Assembly (NCBI GenBank): GCA_024697825.1
Contig: JAILEP010000048.1
Location: 1-48,913, forward strand
Direction: 5' to 3'
DNA: 48,913 nucleotides
Origin: Acholeplasmatales bacterium
GTDB taxonomy: Bacteria > Bacillota_I > Bacilli_A > Acholeplasmatales > Anaeroplasmataceae
Shown piece after piece: positions 38,281-45,438 of the stretch. Numbering within the stretch: the stretch's first letter is position 1; each line of letters begins with the position of its first letter. The position numbers and the translations under genes are program-made. The notes beneath the pieces are model-generated. The model had not been told where the DNA came from and did not search any database. It was given only the letters and a program-made list of their open reading frames with translations.

Positions 38281-39213
38281 CTATTCCTCATCTAAATACT
38301 TTAATAATTCTTCTAGAGAATTTAAAGCATCGTTCTTTTTATTTTCAAATGCTGCTACAGCTTCAGAATCAACTTCCTCTTCAGCTTCTGCCTCTGTATC
38401 AGCTGGTGCATCTTCTACAACAGGTGCTACAACAACATCTGGAGTTTCAGTATTCTCATCCTCAGTTGGTGTCTCTTCCTCAGCTGTTGGTTCTTCAGTT
38501 GTTTCTTCCTCTGCTGGAGTTTCATCAGCTACTGGTTCTTCAGCTGTTTTCTCCTCAACCGGAGTCTCTTCTTCAACTACTGGTTCTTCAGCTGTTTCCT
38601 CCTCAACCGGAGTCTCTTCAGCTACTGGTTCTTCAGCTGTTTCTTCCTCTACTGGAGTTTCATCAGCTACTGGTTCTTCAGTTGTTTTTTCCTCTACTGG
38701 AGTCTCTTCAGCAACTACTGGCTCTTCAGCTGGTTCTTCTTCAACTGGAGTCTCTTCTTCAGCTTCTGGCTCTTCAGTTGGTTCTTCCTCTGCTGGAGTT
38801 TCTTCTGCAGCTTCTGGCTCTTCAGTTGTTTCTTCCTCTGCTGGAGTTTCTTCAGCAACTACTGGCTCTTCAGTTGTTTCTTCCTCTGCTGGAGTTTCTT
38901 CAGCAACTACTGGTTCTTCAGTTGGTTCTTCCTCTGCTGGAGTTTCTTCAGCAACTACAGGAGCTTCTTCCTTTGTAGCTTCAGCCTCTGCCTGCTTAGC
39001 CTCTGCAGCCTTAGCTGCTCTTGCTTCTCTTTCAGCCTCTTCAGCTAAGATCTTCTTACCCTTAGACTTACTGATAATCTTATCAACTAACCACCAGATA
39101 ATAACAATTAAGATTAAAAAGATAATCGCAGAAAAGAAAATAATATCCTTATCGCTGATACCTGTCTTATCTGATAATGTTTTTAATAAACCTGATAATC
39201 CACTTAAAATCAT
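38281..39213 (-). CDS. Single-pass membrane protein with acidic tandem repeats
   Basis: 310 residues. One membrane helix (about 24-43) is followed by the basic KIISKSKGKK, implying a cytoplasmic tail. The next part is Ala/Glu coiled coil (44-70), then about eleven copies of a 15-16-residue repeat of the form PVVAEETPAEEETTEE, and a charged C-terminal helix. The tail is strongly acidic, while the next gene's linker is strongly basic, so the two may bind each other. ATG 39213 has GAGGTGG upstream. Family unknown. Confidence 0.8.
   Translation of the reverse strand: MILSGLSGLLKTLSDKTGISDKDIIFFSAIIFLILIVIIWWLVDKIISKSKGKKILAEEAEREARAAKAAEAKQAEAEATKEEAPVVAEETPAEEEPTEEPVVAEETPAEEETTEEPVVAEETPAEEETTEEPEAAEETPAEEEPTEEPEAEEETPVEEEPAEEPVVAEETPVEEKTTEEPVADETPVEEETAEEPVAEETPVEEETAEEPVVEEETPVEEKTAEEPVADETPAEEETTEEPTAEEETPTEDENTETPDVVVAPVVEDAPADTEAEAEEEVDSEAVAAFENKKNDALNSLEELLKYLDEE
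38440..38963 (-). repeat. Tandem 45/48-bp coding repeats
   Basis: About eleven imperfect units encode E-E-T-P-A/V-E-E-E-T/P-T/A-E-E-P-V. Unit length varies between 15 and 16 codons. Copy number could change by slippage or recombination without shifting the frame. Confidence 0.88.
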
Positions 39214-39250
39214 ATTTCCACCTCGAAATGTCAATAAATATCTATTTATT

Positions 39251-39279
39251 ATTATAAAATAATTAAACATAATATTCAA
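39251..39279 (-). promoter_or_regulatory. Promoter of the acidic-repeat/DUF1508/methyltransferase unit
   Basis: TTGAAT (39274-39279), 17-base spacer, TATAAT (39251-39256). Start is predicted near 39244, 31 bases before the ATG. Confidence 0.8.
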
Positions 39280-39302
39280 GGAACTAATTCTCCCAAAAAT
39301 TA

Positions 39303-39330
39303 TAAAAAAAACTGACATTTGCATGTCAGT
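39303..39330 (-). terminator. Terminator after tRNA-Pro and tRNA-Gly
   Basis: ACTGACAT with ATGTCAGT, loop TTGC, then seven T on the minus strand. Confidence 0.88.
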
Positions 39331-39346
39331 TGTAAAATCATCTTTA

Positions 39347-39421
39347 TGGAGCGAGTGATGGGAGTCGAACCCACGTCATCAGCTTGGAGGGCTGAGGTTC
39401 TAGCCATTGAACTACACTCGC
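39347..39421 (-). tRNA. tRNA-Gly (anticodon TCC)
   Basis: A cloverleaf folds on the minus strand: acceptor GCGAGTG/CACTCGC, anticodon loop CCTCCAA, T loop GGTTCGACTCC. The CCA end is encoded. 75 bases. It follows tRNA-Pro and shares its promoter. Confidence 0.95.
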
Positions 39422-39430
39422 ATATAAAAA

Positions 39431-39507
39431 TGGTCGGGAAAACAGGATTCGAACCTGCGACATCTTGGTCCCAAACCAAGCGCTCTACCAAGCTGAGCTA
39501 TTTCCCG
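39431..39507 (-). tRNA. tRNA-Pro (anticodon TGG)
   Basis: Acceptor CGGGAAA/TTTCCCG, anticodon loop TTTGGGA, T arm CAGGTTCGAATCCTG, encoded CCA. 77 bases. First tRNA of the Pro-Gly pair. Confidence 0.95.
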
Positions 39508-39537
39508 ATCTTTATACGTTACATCGAACGCCCGTTT

Positions 39538-39566
39538 ATTATAGCATACCAAAATTATTTATTCAA
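39538..39566 (-). promoter_or_regulatory. Promoter of tRNA-Pro/Gly
   Basis: TTGAAT (39561-39566), 17-base spacer, TATAAT (39538-39543) preceded by TGC, giving an extended -10. Confidence 0.85.
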
Positions 39567-39593
39567 TACCCTTTTTTACATTTTTTAAACAAA

Positions 39594-39623
39594 ATTTTAA
39601 GAAGGCCAGAGAGCCTGGCCTTC
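39594..39623 (-). terminator. pyk terminator
   Basis: GAAGGCCAG with CTGGCCTTC, loop AGAGC. The downstream T run is interrupted (TTAAAATTTT), so it may be leaky into the tRNA promoter region. Confidence 0.75.
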
Positions 39624-39637
39624 AATGAATTTTACTA

Positions 39638-41059
39638 TTATAAAATGTGTACCTTAATAGTATCTGTAATAGCATTACCAACTGATGATGCACCTGTGAT
39701 AACTACTGTATCTCCGTGCTTAACAATACCAGTTTCAAGTGCCTTTTCGATAGCATACTTGAATAATTCATCTGTTGAATTCTTATGCTCTGCATATACA
39801 GGATATACGTTCCATGCAAGATTTAACTGACGACATGCCTTTTCATTAACTGTTACAGCAATGATTGGACATACAGGACGATATGCAGAAAGCTTGAATG
39901 CAGTTGCACCATGACCTGTTACAGAAATGATAGCCTTAGCTTCAACCTGATTTGCACATCTTACTGCTGCATTACAAATAGATGATAAGAAGTCTTCACC
40001 TAATTCAAGGTCCTCCTGATCATATAAATCTCTATAGTCGATATCTGATTCAGTAAATTCAGCAATATCTCTCATAGCTGTAACTGATTCAACTGGATAC
40101 TTACCAGCTGCAGATTCACCTGAAAGCATGATAGCTGTTGTCTTATCATAAATAGCATTGGCAACATCTGAAATTTCAGCTCTTGTAGGTCTTGGGTTCT
40201 GCTGCATAGAATCTAGCATCTGTGTTGCAGTAACTACAATCTTACCTGCCTTATAGCACTTATTGATAATTTCCTTTTGAATCTTAGGTAGCTGAACGAA
40301 TGGAACCTCAACACCCATATCACCACGGGCAACCATTACACCATCAGATGCTTCAATGATTTCATCCATCTTAGCAATACCTTCAGTATTTTCAATCTTA
40401 GAAATAATCTTAATTTTACCAGATGTATCATATTCATCGATTAGCTTTCTAACCTCGTATACATCTTCCTTTCTTCTAACGAAGGATGCAGCGATATAAT
40501 CAACACATTCCTGAATACCAAAAATAATATCCTCACGGTCAACCTTAGAAATATATGGCATATCAACAATTACATTAGGAATGTTGATAGACTTTCTATT
40601 TGATAATGTAGCGTCATTTAATACCTTAGTAACAATATTCTTACCTTCAATTCTTAATACCTCAAATGATACCTTACCATCATCAGCTAGAATAATAATA
40701 CCTGGCTTATTAACATATTTTGCTAAATCAGGATATGTTAAACCGATATGAGTTTCATCTCCTAATTCATCAAAGTTGTCAGTGAATGTAAATTCCTGAC
40801 CCTTCTTTAAGCTCACCTTACCATCCTTAAATAATCTAACACGGATTTCAGGTCCCTTTGTATCTAATAAAATAGGTAATGGAATATTAAGCTCTGTTCT
40901 AAGCTTCTTAACCCTTTCCATTCTTACCTTCTGCTCCTCATGTGTACCATGTGAGAAATTTAAACGAGCACAGTCAAGGCCGTTCTTCATCATCTTTCTT
41001 AAGATTTCTTCATCGTCACTAGCTGGACCAAGAGTACAGATAATTTTTGTTTTACGCAT
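39638..41059 (-). CDS. pyk: Pyruvate kinase
   Basis: 473 residues. It converts phosphoenolpyruvate and ADP to pyruvate and ATP at the end of glycolysis. NFSHGTHEEQ, the K+/Mg2+ region IISKIENTEG, VARGDMGVEVP and the signature MLDSM...TRAEISDVANAI are present. It lacks the extra C-terminal PEP-utiliser-like domain found in Bacillus enzymes, so it is the short form. ATG 41059 is preceded by AGGAGG. I see only weak promoter matches upstream. Confidence 0.96.
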   Translation of the reverse strand: MRKTKIICTLGPASDDEEILRKMMKNGLDCARLNFSHGTHEEQKVRMERVKKLRTELNIPLPILLDTKGPEIRVRLFKDGKVSLKKGQEFTFTDNFDELGDETHIGLTYPDLAKYVNKPGIIILADDGKVSFEVLRIEGKNIVTKVLNDATLSNRKSINIPNVIVDMPYISKVDREDIIFGIQECVDYIAASFVRRKEDVYEVRKLIDEYDTSGKIKIISKIENTEGIAKMDEIIEASDGVMVARGDMGVEVPFVQLPKIQKEIINKCYKAGKIVVTATQMLDSMQQNPRPTRAEISDVANAIYDKTTAIMLSGESAAGKYPVESVTAMRDIAEFTESDIDYRDLYDQEDLELGEDFLSSICNAAVRCANQVEAKAIISVTGHGATAFKLSAYRPVCPIIAVTVNEKACRQLNLAWNVYPVYAEHKNSTDELFKYAIEKALETGIVKHGDTVVITGASSVGNAITDTIKVHIL

Positions 41060-41197
41060 ATAATAACCTCCTGATATAACTTACTTTCCCTTAACATAAA
41101 TTTTAACACAAATACGCTATAATTTAAAATGAATTCGAAAAAAATAAAAACATATTGAATAATTATTATATTTATAAGACAAATTACGAATAAATGT

Positions 41198-41224
41198 AAA
41201 AAAAGCCCAGGCCTAAACCTGAGC
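41198..41224 (-). terminator. Terminator after tRNA-Val and tRNA-Thr
   Basis: GCTCAGG pairs with CCTGGGC on the minus strand (one G-T pair), followed by seven T. Confidence 0.85.
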
Positions 41225-41237
41225 ATTTGTCCATAAA

Positions 41238-41313
<76 letters not shown>

Positions 41314-41315
41314 AA

Positions 41316-41391
41316 TGGTGGAGGACAACGGGCTCGAACCGCTGACCCTCTGCTTGTAAGGCAGATGCTCTCCCAACTGAGCTAGTCCTCC
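41316..41391 (-). tRNA. tRNA-Val (anticodon TAC)
   Basis: Acceptor GGAGGAC/GTCCTCC, anticodon loop CTTACAA, T loop GGTTCGAGCC, encoded CCA. 76 bases. First of the Val-Thr pair. Confidence 0.95.
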
Positions 41392-41410
41392 ATCGGATAC
41401 GAACAAGACA

Positions 41411-41439
41411 ATTTTACACTAATAATCATTCCTTGTCAA
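41411..41439 (-). promoter_or_regulatory. Promoter of tRNA-Val/Thr
   Basis: TTGACA (41434-41439), 17-base spacer, TAAAAT (41411-41416). Confidence 0.88.
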
Positions 41440-41452
41440 TCAAATTTATAAG

Positions 41453-41485
41453 AAAAAAGCACGGATTTTAAGCAGACCCGTGCTT
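41453..41485 (-). terminator. Flotillin terminator
   Basis: AAGCACGG pairs with CCGTGCTT across a 13-base loop, then six A/T on the minus strand. Confidence 0.8.
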
Positions 41486-41507
41486 CTTATTACTTAGTAA
41501 GTATTAA

Positions 41508-43064
41508 TTACTTAGTTTCCTTATCTTCAGCTGTATTCTTCTTATCAGAAATTAGCTTTCCACCTAAGAAGCCTGCAAGTAATGACTTAATATCTAAGCC
41601 TGTAGCCTTTTCAAGACCTGCGAAGATCTGAGTACCATTCTTAGTAATTTCCTCATTTAACTTAGCAGTGTTACCTTCACCGTACATAGTGATAGAATCA
41701 ATCTTAGACATTGCAGAAGCCATTGGCTCACTGTATGCCTTAATCATTTCTGGTAATACATTAGAATCTAAGATTAACTGTAATGTTGCAGCCTCACCAT
41801 ACTGCTTCATAGCCTCAGCCTTAGCTAAGATAGCATCAGCTTCAGCCTTACCCTTTGCTTCAATACCCTTTGCTTCTGCAAGAGCAGCTTCCTTAGCAGC
41901 GTTAGCACGTGCGACCTGTGCAGCAGCCTCTGCTTCTGCCTGGATCTTTAATGCTTCAGCCTGCTTCTGCTTCTGAACCTTTTCAGCTTCTGCAGCAATC
42001 TTCTTCATTTCAGCTTCCTGCTCTAATTCGTACTTCTTAGCTTCTGCAGCCTTCTGACGTGCGAATAAGTCAGCTTCTGCAGCCTGGCTCTTAGCATACT
42101 TTTCAGCATCTGCCTGCTTGTTGATAGAAGCCTGTAGCTTTCTTTCCTGAAGTTCAACTTCCTTCTGTCCTAATTCAACCTCGCGCTCACGCTTAGCAAT
42201 ATCGGCATTAATCTGTGCAATATTGATTTCCTGCTGTCTCTTCTGCTCCTCAATTGCATATGCAGCATCGGCAGTAGCCTTTGCAGTATCTGTCTGCTGC
42301 TTTAATGAAGACTGCTTTAAAGATAATTCAGTGTTCTGTTCAATAATCTTCTGATTAGCTTCAACTCTAGAACGGTTAGCTGATTCTTCAGCCTGAGACT
42401 TAGCGATTGTTACATCTCTATCAGCGTTTGCCTTAGCAATAGCTGCGTCCTTAGAAATCTGAGAAATATTATCGATACCTAAGTTTTCAATAACATGATT
42501 GTCATCAGAGAATGACTGAATGTTGAAGTTTACAACCTCAATACCCATCTTAGCCATGTCAGGAACTACATTTTCCTTAACAGACTGAGCAACACCCTGA
42601 CGATCCTGAACTAATCTCTTGATATCAACAGTACCGATGATTTCACGCATATTACCCTGTAATACCTGCTGAACCTGGGCAATTAATTCATGCTCGTTCA
42701 TGTTTAAGATTGCTTCTGCAGCTCTATCTAGTAATTCTGGATCAGAAGAAATCTTTAAATTTGCAACACCATCTACACGGATGTTGATGAAGTTAGATGT
42801 AGGAATTGCCTCATCTGTCTTGATATCAACCTGGAATACACGTAAAGAAAGCTTATCTAATCTCTGTAAGAATGGAATTCTAAATCCAGCCTTACCAATT
42901 AAAATCTTTCTCTTTCCCATACCGGAAATGATGAATGCTGTGTCTGGTGCAGCTTTAACGTAACCAGCCACGAAGAATAAAATTAATAATACTACTACAG
43001 CAGCAATACCAACTATTAAGCCGATAGTTGCATTCTGTGACATTAAAAACATTAAAATATTCAC
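41508..43064 (-). CDS. floT: Flotillin-like SPFH protein
   Basis: 518 residues. A membrane helix (about 15-38), an SPFH domain (about 40-200), a long Ala/Glu/Lys-rich coiled coil (about 210-430) and a flotillin tail (GEAATLQLILDSNVLPEMIKA, seen as LQLIL and LPEMIKAYSEP). Flotillins scaffold ordered membrane patches and affect signalling and wall synthesis. The start is GTG at 43064, with GGGAGG eight bases upstream. No NfeD-like partner (YuaF) adjoins it, unlike in Bacillus. Expression may be controlled by the structured leader. Confidence 0.93.
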   Translation of the reverse strand: MNILMFLMSQNATIGLIVGIAAVVVLLILFFVAGYVKAAPDTAFIISGMGKRKILIGKAGFRIPFLQRLDKLSLRVFQVDIKTDEAIPTSNFINIRVDGVANLKISSDPELLDRAAEAILNMNEHELIAQVQQVLQGNMREIIGTVDIKRLVQDRQGVAQSVKENVVPDMAKMGIEVVNFNIQSFSDDNHVIENLGIDNISQISKDAAIAKANADRDVTIAKSQAEESANRSRVEANQKIIEQNTELSLKQSSLKQQTDTAKATADAAYAIEEQKRQQEINIAQINADIAKREREVELGQKEVELQERKLQASINKQADAEKYAKSQAAEADLFARQKAAEAKKYELEQEAEMKKIAAEAEKVQKQKQAEALKIQAEAEAAAQVARANAAKEAALAEAKGIEAKGKAEADAILAKAEAMKQYGEAATLQLILDSNVLPEMIKAYSEPMASAMSKIDSITMYGEGNTAKLNEEITKNGTQIFAGLEKATGLDIKSLLAGFLGGKLISDKKNTAEDKETK

Positions 43065-43238
43065 TTGTTAACCTCCCGTAATGTTTTTATTTATACCTTC
43101 AAGAGCTTTCATAAAAAAAGACTCTTGGTAACAAACCAAAAGTCTTGAATTTTAAAATGAATCCGGATTAAATCGTATTGACGAATTTCATTCCCATTTC
43201 TGGGTCCTACTCCCTTTTGTAAGGTATATTTTGTTTAC
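43065..43238 (-). promoter_or_regulatory. Structured leader with terminator, possible yybP-ykoY-like riboswitch
   Basis: The flotillin leader is about 174 bases. Near its end, AAGACTTTTGG pairs with CCAAGAGTCTT (43118-43146), followed by seven T: an intrinsic terminator inside the leader. The first bases of the leader (TTGTAAACAAA) can pair with GGTTTGTTAC in this terminator, giving an alternative fold. Between them lie AAGGGAGTAGG, the tetraloop hairpin CCCA-GAAA-TGGG, GTCAATA and CCGG. GGGAGTAG and CCGG recall the Mn2+-sensing yybP-ykoY class; that match is from memory and weak. Confidence 0.5.
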
Positions 43239-43244
43239 AATTTA

Positions 43245-43272
43245 ATAATATCACATTTGGGGGACTTTTCAA
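43245..43272 (-). promoter_or_regulatory. Flotillin promoter
   Basis: TTGAAA (43267-43272), 16-base spacer, TATTAT (43245-43250). Start near 43238, matching the 5' end of the structured leader. Confidence 0.65.
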
Positions 43273-43408
43273 TAAAAATCGTAAAAAATCGTACATTCAC
43301 ATATTTGTAAACAAAAAATACTCATATATAAATATTGAAGAATTACCAGAACATTTAGAAGGAAAGCTATTATTTCAACATGTCTAGAAACATAACATTT
43401 AATACAAT

Positions 43409-43446
43409 TTCGGACACCCTCAAAAAAGTTCGGACACCTGGACACC
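43409..43446. repeat. Direct repeats TTCGGACACC, possible IS end
   Basis: TTCGGACACC occurs at 43409-43418 and 43429-43438, and TGGACACC follows at 43439-43446. Repeated motifs at an element end are known in IS21-like elements. No transposase is recognised nearby. Confidence 0.4.
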
Positions 43447-43455
43447 TTACAAAGC

Positions 43456-43582
43456 AAAAGAAAAGCCACCCTCTAAGGATGACTTATTTCTACAGGTTGC
43501 CTACCTGCAAGCGTAAAGCTATCTACTACGGCCCATAGGTACTTGAATGCCGGGCACACACGTACGTATTCGGCTACCTTTC
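43456..43582 (-). ncRNA. Candidate structured non-coding RNA
   Basis: This gene-free stretch is richer in G and C than its surroundings. On the minus strand it has a perfect TATAAT at 43591-43596 (no clear -35), a hairpin CAGGT-AGGCA-ACCTG, GCCC/GGGC pairing, and a final hairpin GTCATCC/GGGTGGC followed by TTTTCTTTT. The ends GAAA..AGCC and GGCTTTTC can also pair with each other. I do not recognise 6S, SRP, tmRNA or RNase P RNA. Confidence 0.4.
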
Positions 43583-43591
43583 AAATAAAAA

Positions 43592-43798
43592 TTATATTAT
43601 TTTGACAACAATATCATCATTTTTCATTCTTACTATTGCTCTAGTATTCTTGTCTTCATTTATTTCGTTAAAGAGCCTATCCCAATCTTTCACTTCTATT
43701 CCAAGCTCTTTAAAATATTTTTTAAATGCCTTTTGAAATCTAATATCTAAAAAATCTGTAATTACAAAATCTTCATAATTCAATATAATATCCTCCAA
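43592..43798 (-). pseudogene. Short ORF, probably the N-terminal stump of a GNAT acetyltransferase
   Basis: 68 residues (MEDIILNYEDFVITDFLD... to ...RMKNDDIVVKII). The pattern resembles the first beta-alpha-alpha-beta part of GNAT acetyltransferases and stops where the acetyl-CoA-binding half should follow. That recognition is from memory, so a complete small protein is not excluded. It lies 11 bases after the AAA/DUF4143 gene and is probably co-transcribed with it. The gene-free stretch between here and flotillin holds the candidate RNA and IS-like repeats. Confidence 0.45.
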
Positions 43799-43809
43799 AA
43801 TTATTGCGC

Positions 43810-45072
43810 TTAAATGTATTCAATTGGAAGTGCATAAAGATTATCTCTTAATTTTAATTTATAATCTCCTCTGCAAATGATTGCACCAATTCCTCTCTTT
43901 TTGCTTAAATCTTTGTCTAAAACATCAAATGCGGATGCCATTTCTGATTTTGGATTGGTTGTTTTTTTGATTTCAATTGGATACAAAACACCATTTTCTT
44001 CAATAATCAAATCAATTTCACTATCTTCAAATGTATCTATACCTTTTTGTGTCTTCGTCACTTTATCTTTACCACGATAATAGAATATTCTCTTTTTGTA
44101 ATCTTTTCCTTGATTAATATATGATTTAATTATTTCATTAATTACAAATGTCTCAAAGAATGCACCATTCATTGCACCATTTTCAAGTGTTTCTGGTGTT
44201 AACCAAGAAGTTAAATAAGCAGCTAAACCAGTATCCCTAAAATATACTTTAGGCGTCTTAATTGCTCTACTCAAATGAGAATTATAATAAGGCTCTAAAA
44301 GATAAATAATATCTGTTTTTTCTAGAACTGAAATCCAATTTCTAATTGTTTCAAGTGATACGCCTACATCTTTTGAAATACTACTATAATCAAGCATATT
44401 CCCTGTTCTTGCAGCTACAGATACCATAAACCTATAAAATAAATTATTATCCCTTATTTTCGTAATATCATAAACATCTCTTTCAATATAAGTCTTTACA
44501 TATGAAGAATAGTATTCTTCCCAGTCTCTTGGATTATCTTCATATAATTCAGGGTATCCACCTCTATGAATTACCTTCCATAGATTTTTATACTTCTTAA
44601 TACATTTTTCACGTTCTTTAAAATAGTCTAAGGTTGGAATAAAAGGTGTATTAAAAGAAATGTTATTTATTTCTCTTAGAGATAATGTTCCTAACTCTAA
44701 AATAGAAACCATTCCAGCTAAGGATTCAGATAAACCTTTCATTAATTCCCATTTTTGTGATCCTGAAAATAAATAATTACTTCTAGTAGAAACTTCATCA
44801 AGTATTGTCTTTGTTGCACCAATCAATTCAGGAACCATTTGAACTTCATCTATAAAAAGAGGTCTTTCAAAATTTTCTAAAAATCCTTGAGGATCTTCTT
44901 TTGCATTATTTAAAAGAACTAAATTCTTTAGATTTATTCTCCTTATATTAGGAAACATATGCGTTGTCATGGTTGTTTTACCAACTTGTCTGGCTCCAGT
45001 AATTGCTACAGACTTAGAAGTATCAAATCTATTTTTTAGGATATCTTCAATCGCTCTATTGATGTATGTCAT
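43810..45072 (-). CDS. AAA-family ATPase with DUF4143
   Basis: About 420 residues. Walker A is GARQVGKTT (about 24-32) and Walker B PLFIDEVQ; the sensor region SGSQKWEL follows. The C-terminal DUF4143 part has EIDLII...YPIEIKKT, a pattern like PD-(D/E)xK folds. Such proteins are common and patchily spread, and their role is unknown. The ATG at 45072 (or 45075) is set by GGAGG at 45080-45084. The frame opens further upstream, but that part lies before the predicted transcript start. Confidence 0.9.
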   Translation of the reverse strand: MTYINRAIEDILKNRFDTSKSVAITGARQVGKTTMTTHMFPNIRRINLKNLVLLNNAKEDPQGFLENFERPLFIDEVQMVPELIGATKTILDEVSTRSNYLFSGSQKWELMKGLSESLAGMVSILELGTLSLREINNISFNTPFIPTLDYFKEREKCIKKYKNLWKVIHRGGYPELYEDNPRDWEEYYSSYVKTYIERDVYDITKIRDNNLFYRFMVSVAARTGNMLDYSSISKDVGVSLETIRNWISVLEKTDIIYLLEPYYNSHLSRAIKTPKVYFRDTGLAAYLTSWLTPETLENGAMNGAFFETFVINEIIKSYINQGKDYKKRIFYYRGKDKVTKTQKGIDTFEDSEIDLIIEENGVLYPIEIKKTTNPKSEMASAFDVLDKDLSKKRGIGAIICRGDYKLKLRDNLYALPIEYI

Positions 45073-45106
45073 CATACCACCTCCGACTATTCTCAATTTC
45101 AATTTG

Positions 45107-45135
45107 ATTATAGCCAAAAGTACTTCTCTTGTCAA
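45107..45135 (-). promoter_or_regulatory. Promoter of the AAA/DUF4143 gene
   Basis: A perfect consensus on the minus strand: TTGACA (45130-45135), 17-base spacer, TATAAT (45107-45112). Confidence 0.88.
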
Positions 45136-45240
45136 TATTCAAATGATACATTTCAAATCAAAAAAACTATACCATTAAATAAATTTACATAATTTACATC
45201 ACAAAATTTTACATAAATATTACACCAAATTTCTGAGACA

Positions 45241-45322
45241 GATATTGAAAGATATACAAGATATAGAAGATATCAAACGAAAATATGCAAGATATGGAAG
45301 ATATTTGACGATATAGAAGATA
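45241..45322. repeat. Degenerate GATATAGAA-type short repeats
   Basis: GATATTGAAA, GATATACAA, GATATAGAA, GATATCAAA, GATATGGAA, GATATTTGAC and GATATAGAA follow each other at 9-11-base steps, with one gap. Function unknown. The rest of the roughly 300-base gap (45136-45438) holds ATTTACAT repeats, a short GC-rich stretch (45330-45390) and a terminator. Confidence 0.55.
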
Positions 45323-45396
45323 ATCGAGCATGATGCCTTAACTCCTAAGGGAAAGGCCCCCAGTTAGAGTCTGGGTAAGTGCGCCAGATAAGCAAT

Positions 45397-45430
45397 AAAA
45401 TCATCCCGTAATAAGGATGATTTTTTTTAT
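45397..45430 (-). terminator. Terminator of the AbiE-phosphorylase operon, bidirectional
   Basis: AATCATCC pairs with GGATGATT, loop CGTAATAA; eight T follow on the plus strand and four on the minus strand. It may also end an unknown plus-strand transcript. Confidence 0.75.
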
Positions 45431-45438
45431 ATCTATTA

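Noticed and set aside
38349-38978. Long plus-strand Leu/Gln-rich frame
   Set aside because: It is the antisense of the acidic tandem repeats. The repeats lack stops on both strands, which makes a long artefact frame without a ribosome site.
39300-39588. Open frames across the tRNA-Gly/Pro genes
   Set aside because: The bases are fully explained by two cloverleaf tRNAs and their terminator.
45073-45135. Longer N-terminus for the AAA/DUF4143 protein
   Set aside because: The extra stretch covers the consensus promoter and lies before the predicted transcript start; GGAGG sits before the shorter start.
45241-45322. Type III toxin-antitoxin RNA repeats
   Set aside because: Units are too short and degenerate, and no ToxN-like gene follows.
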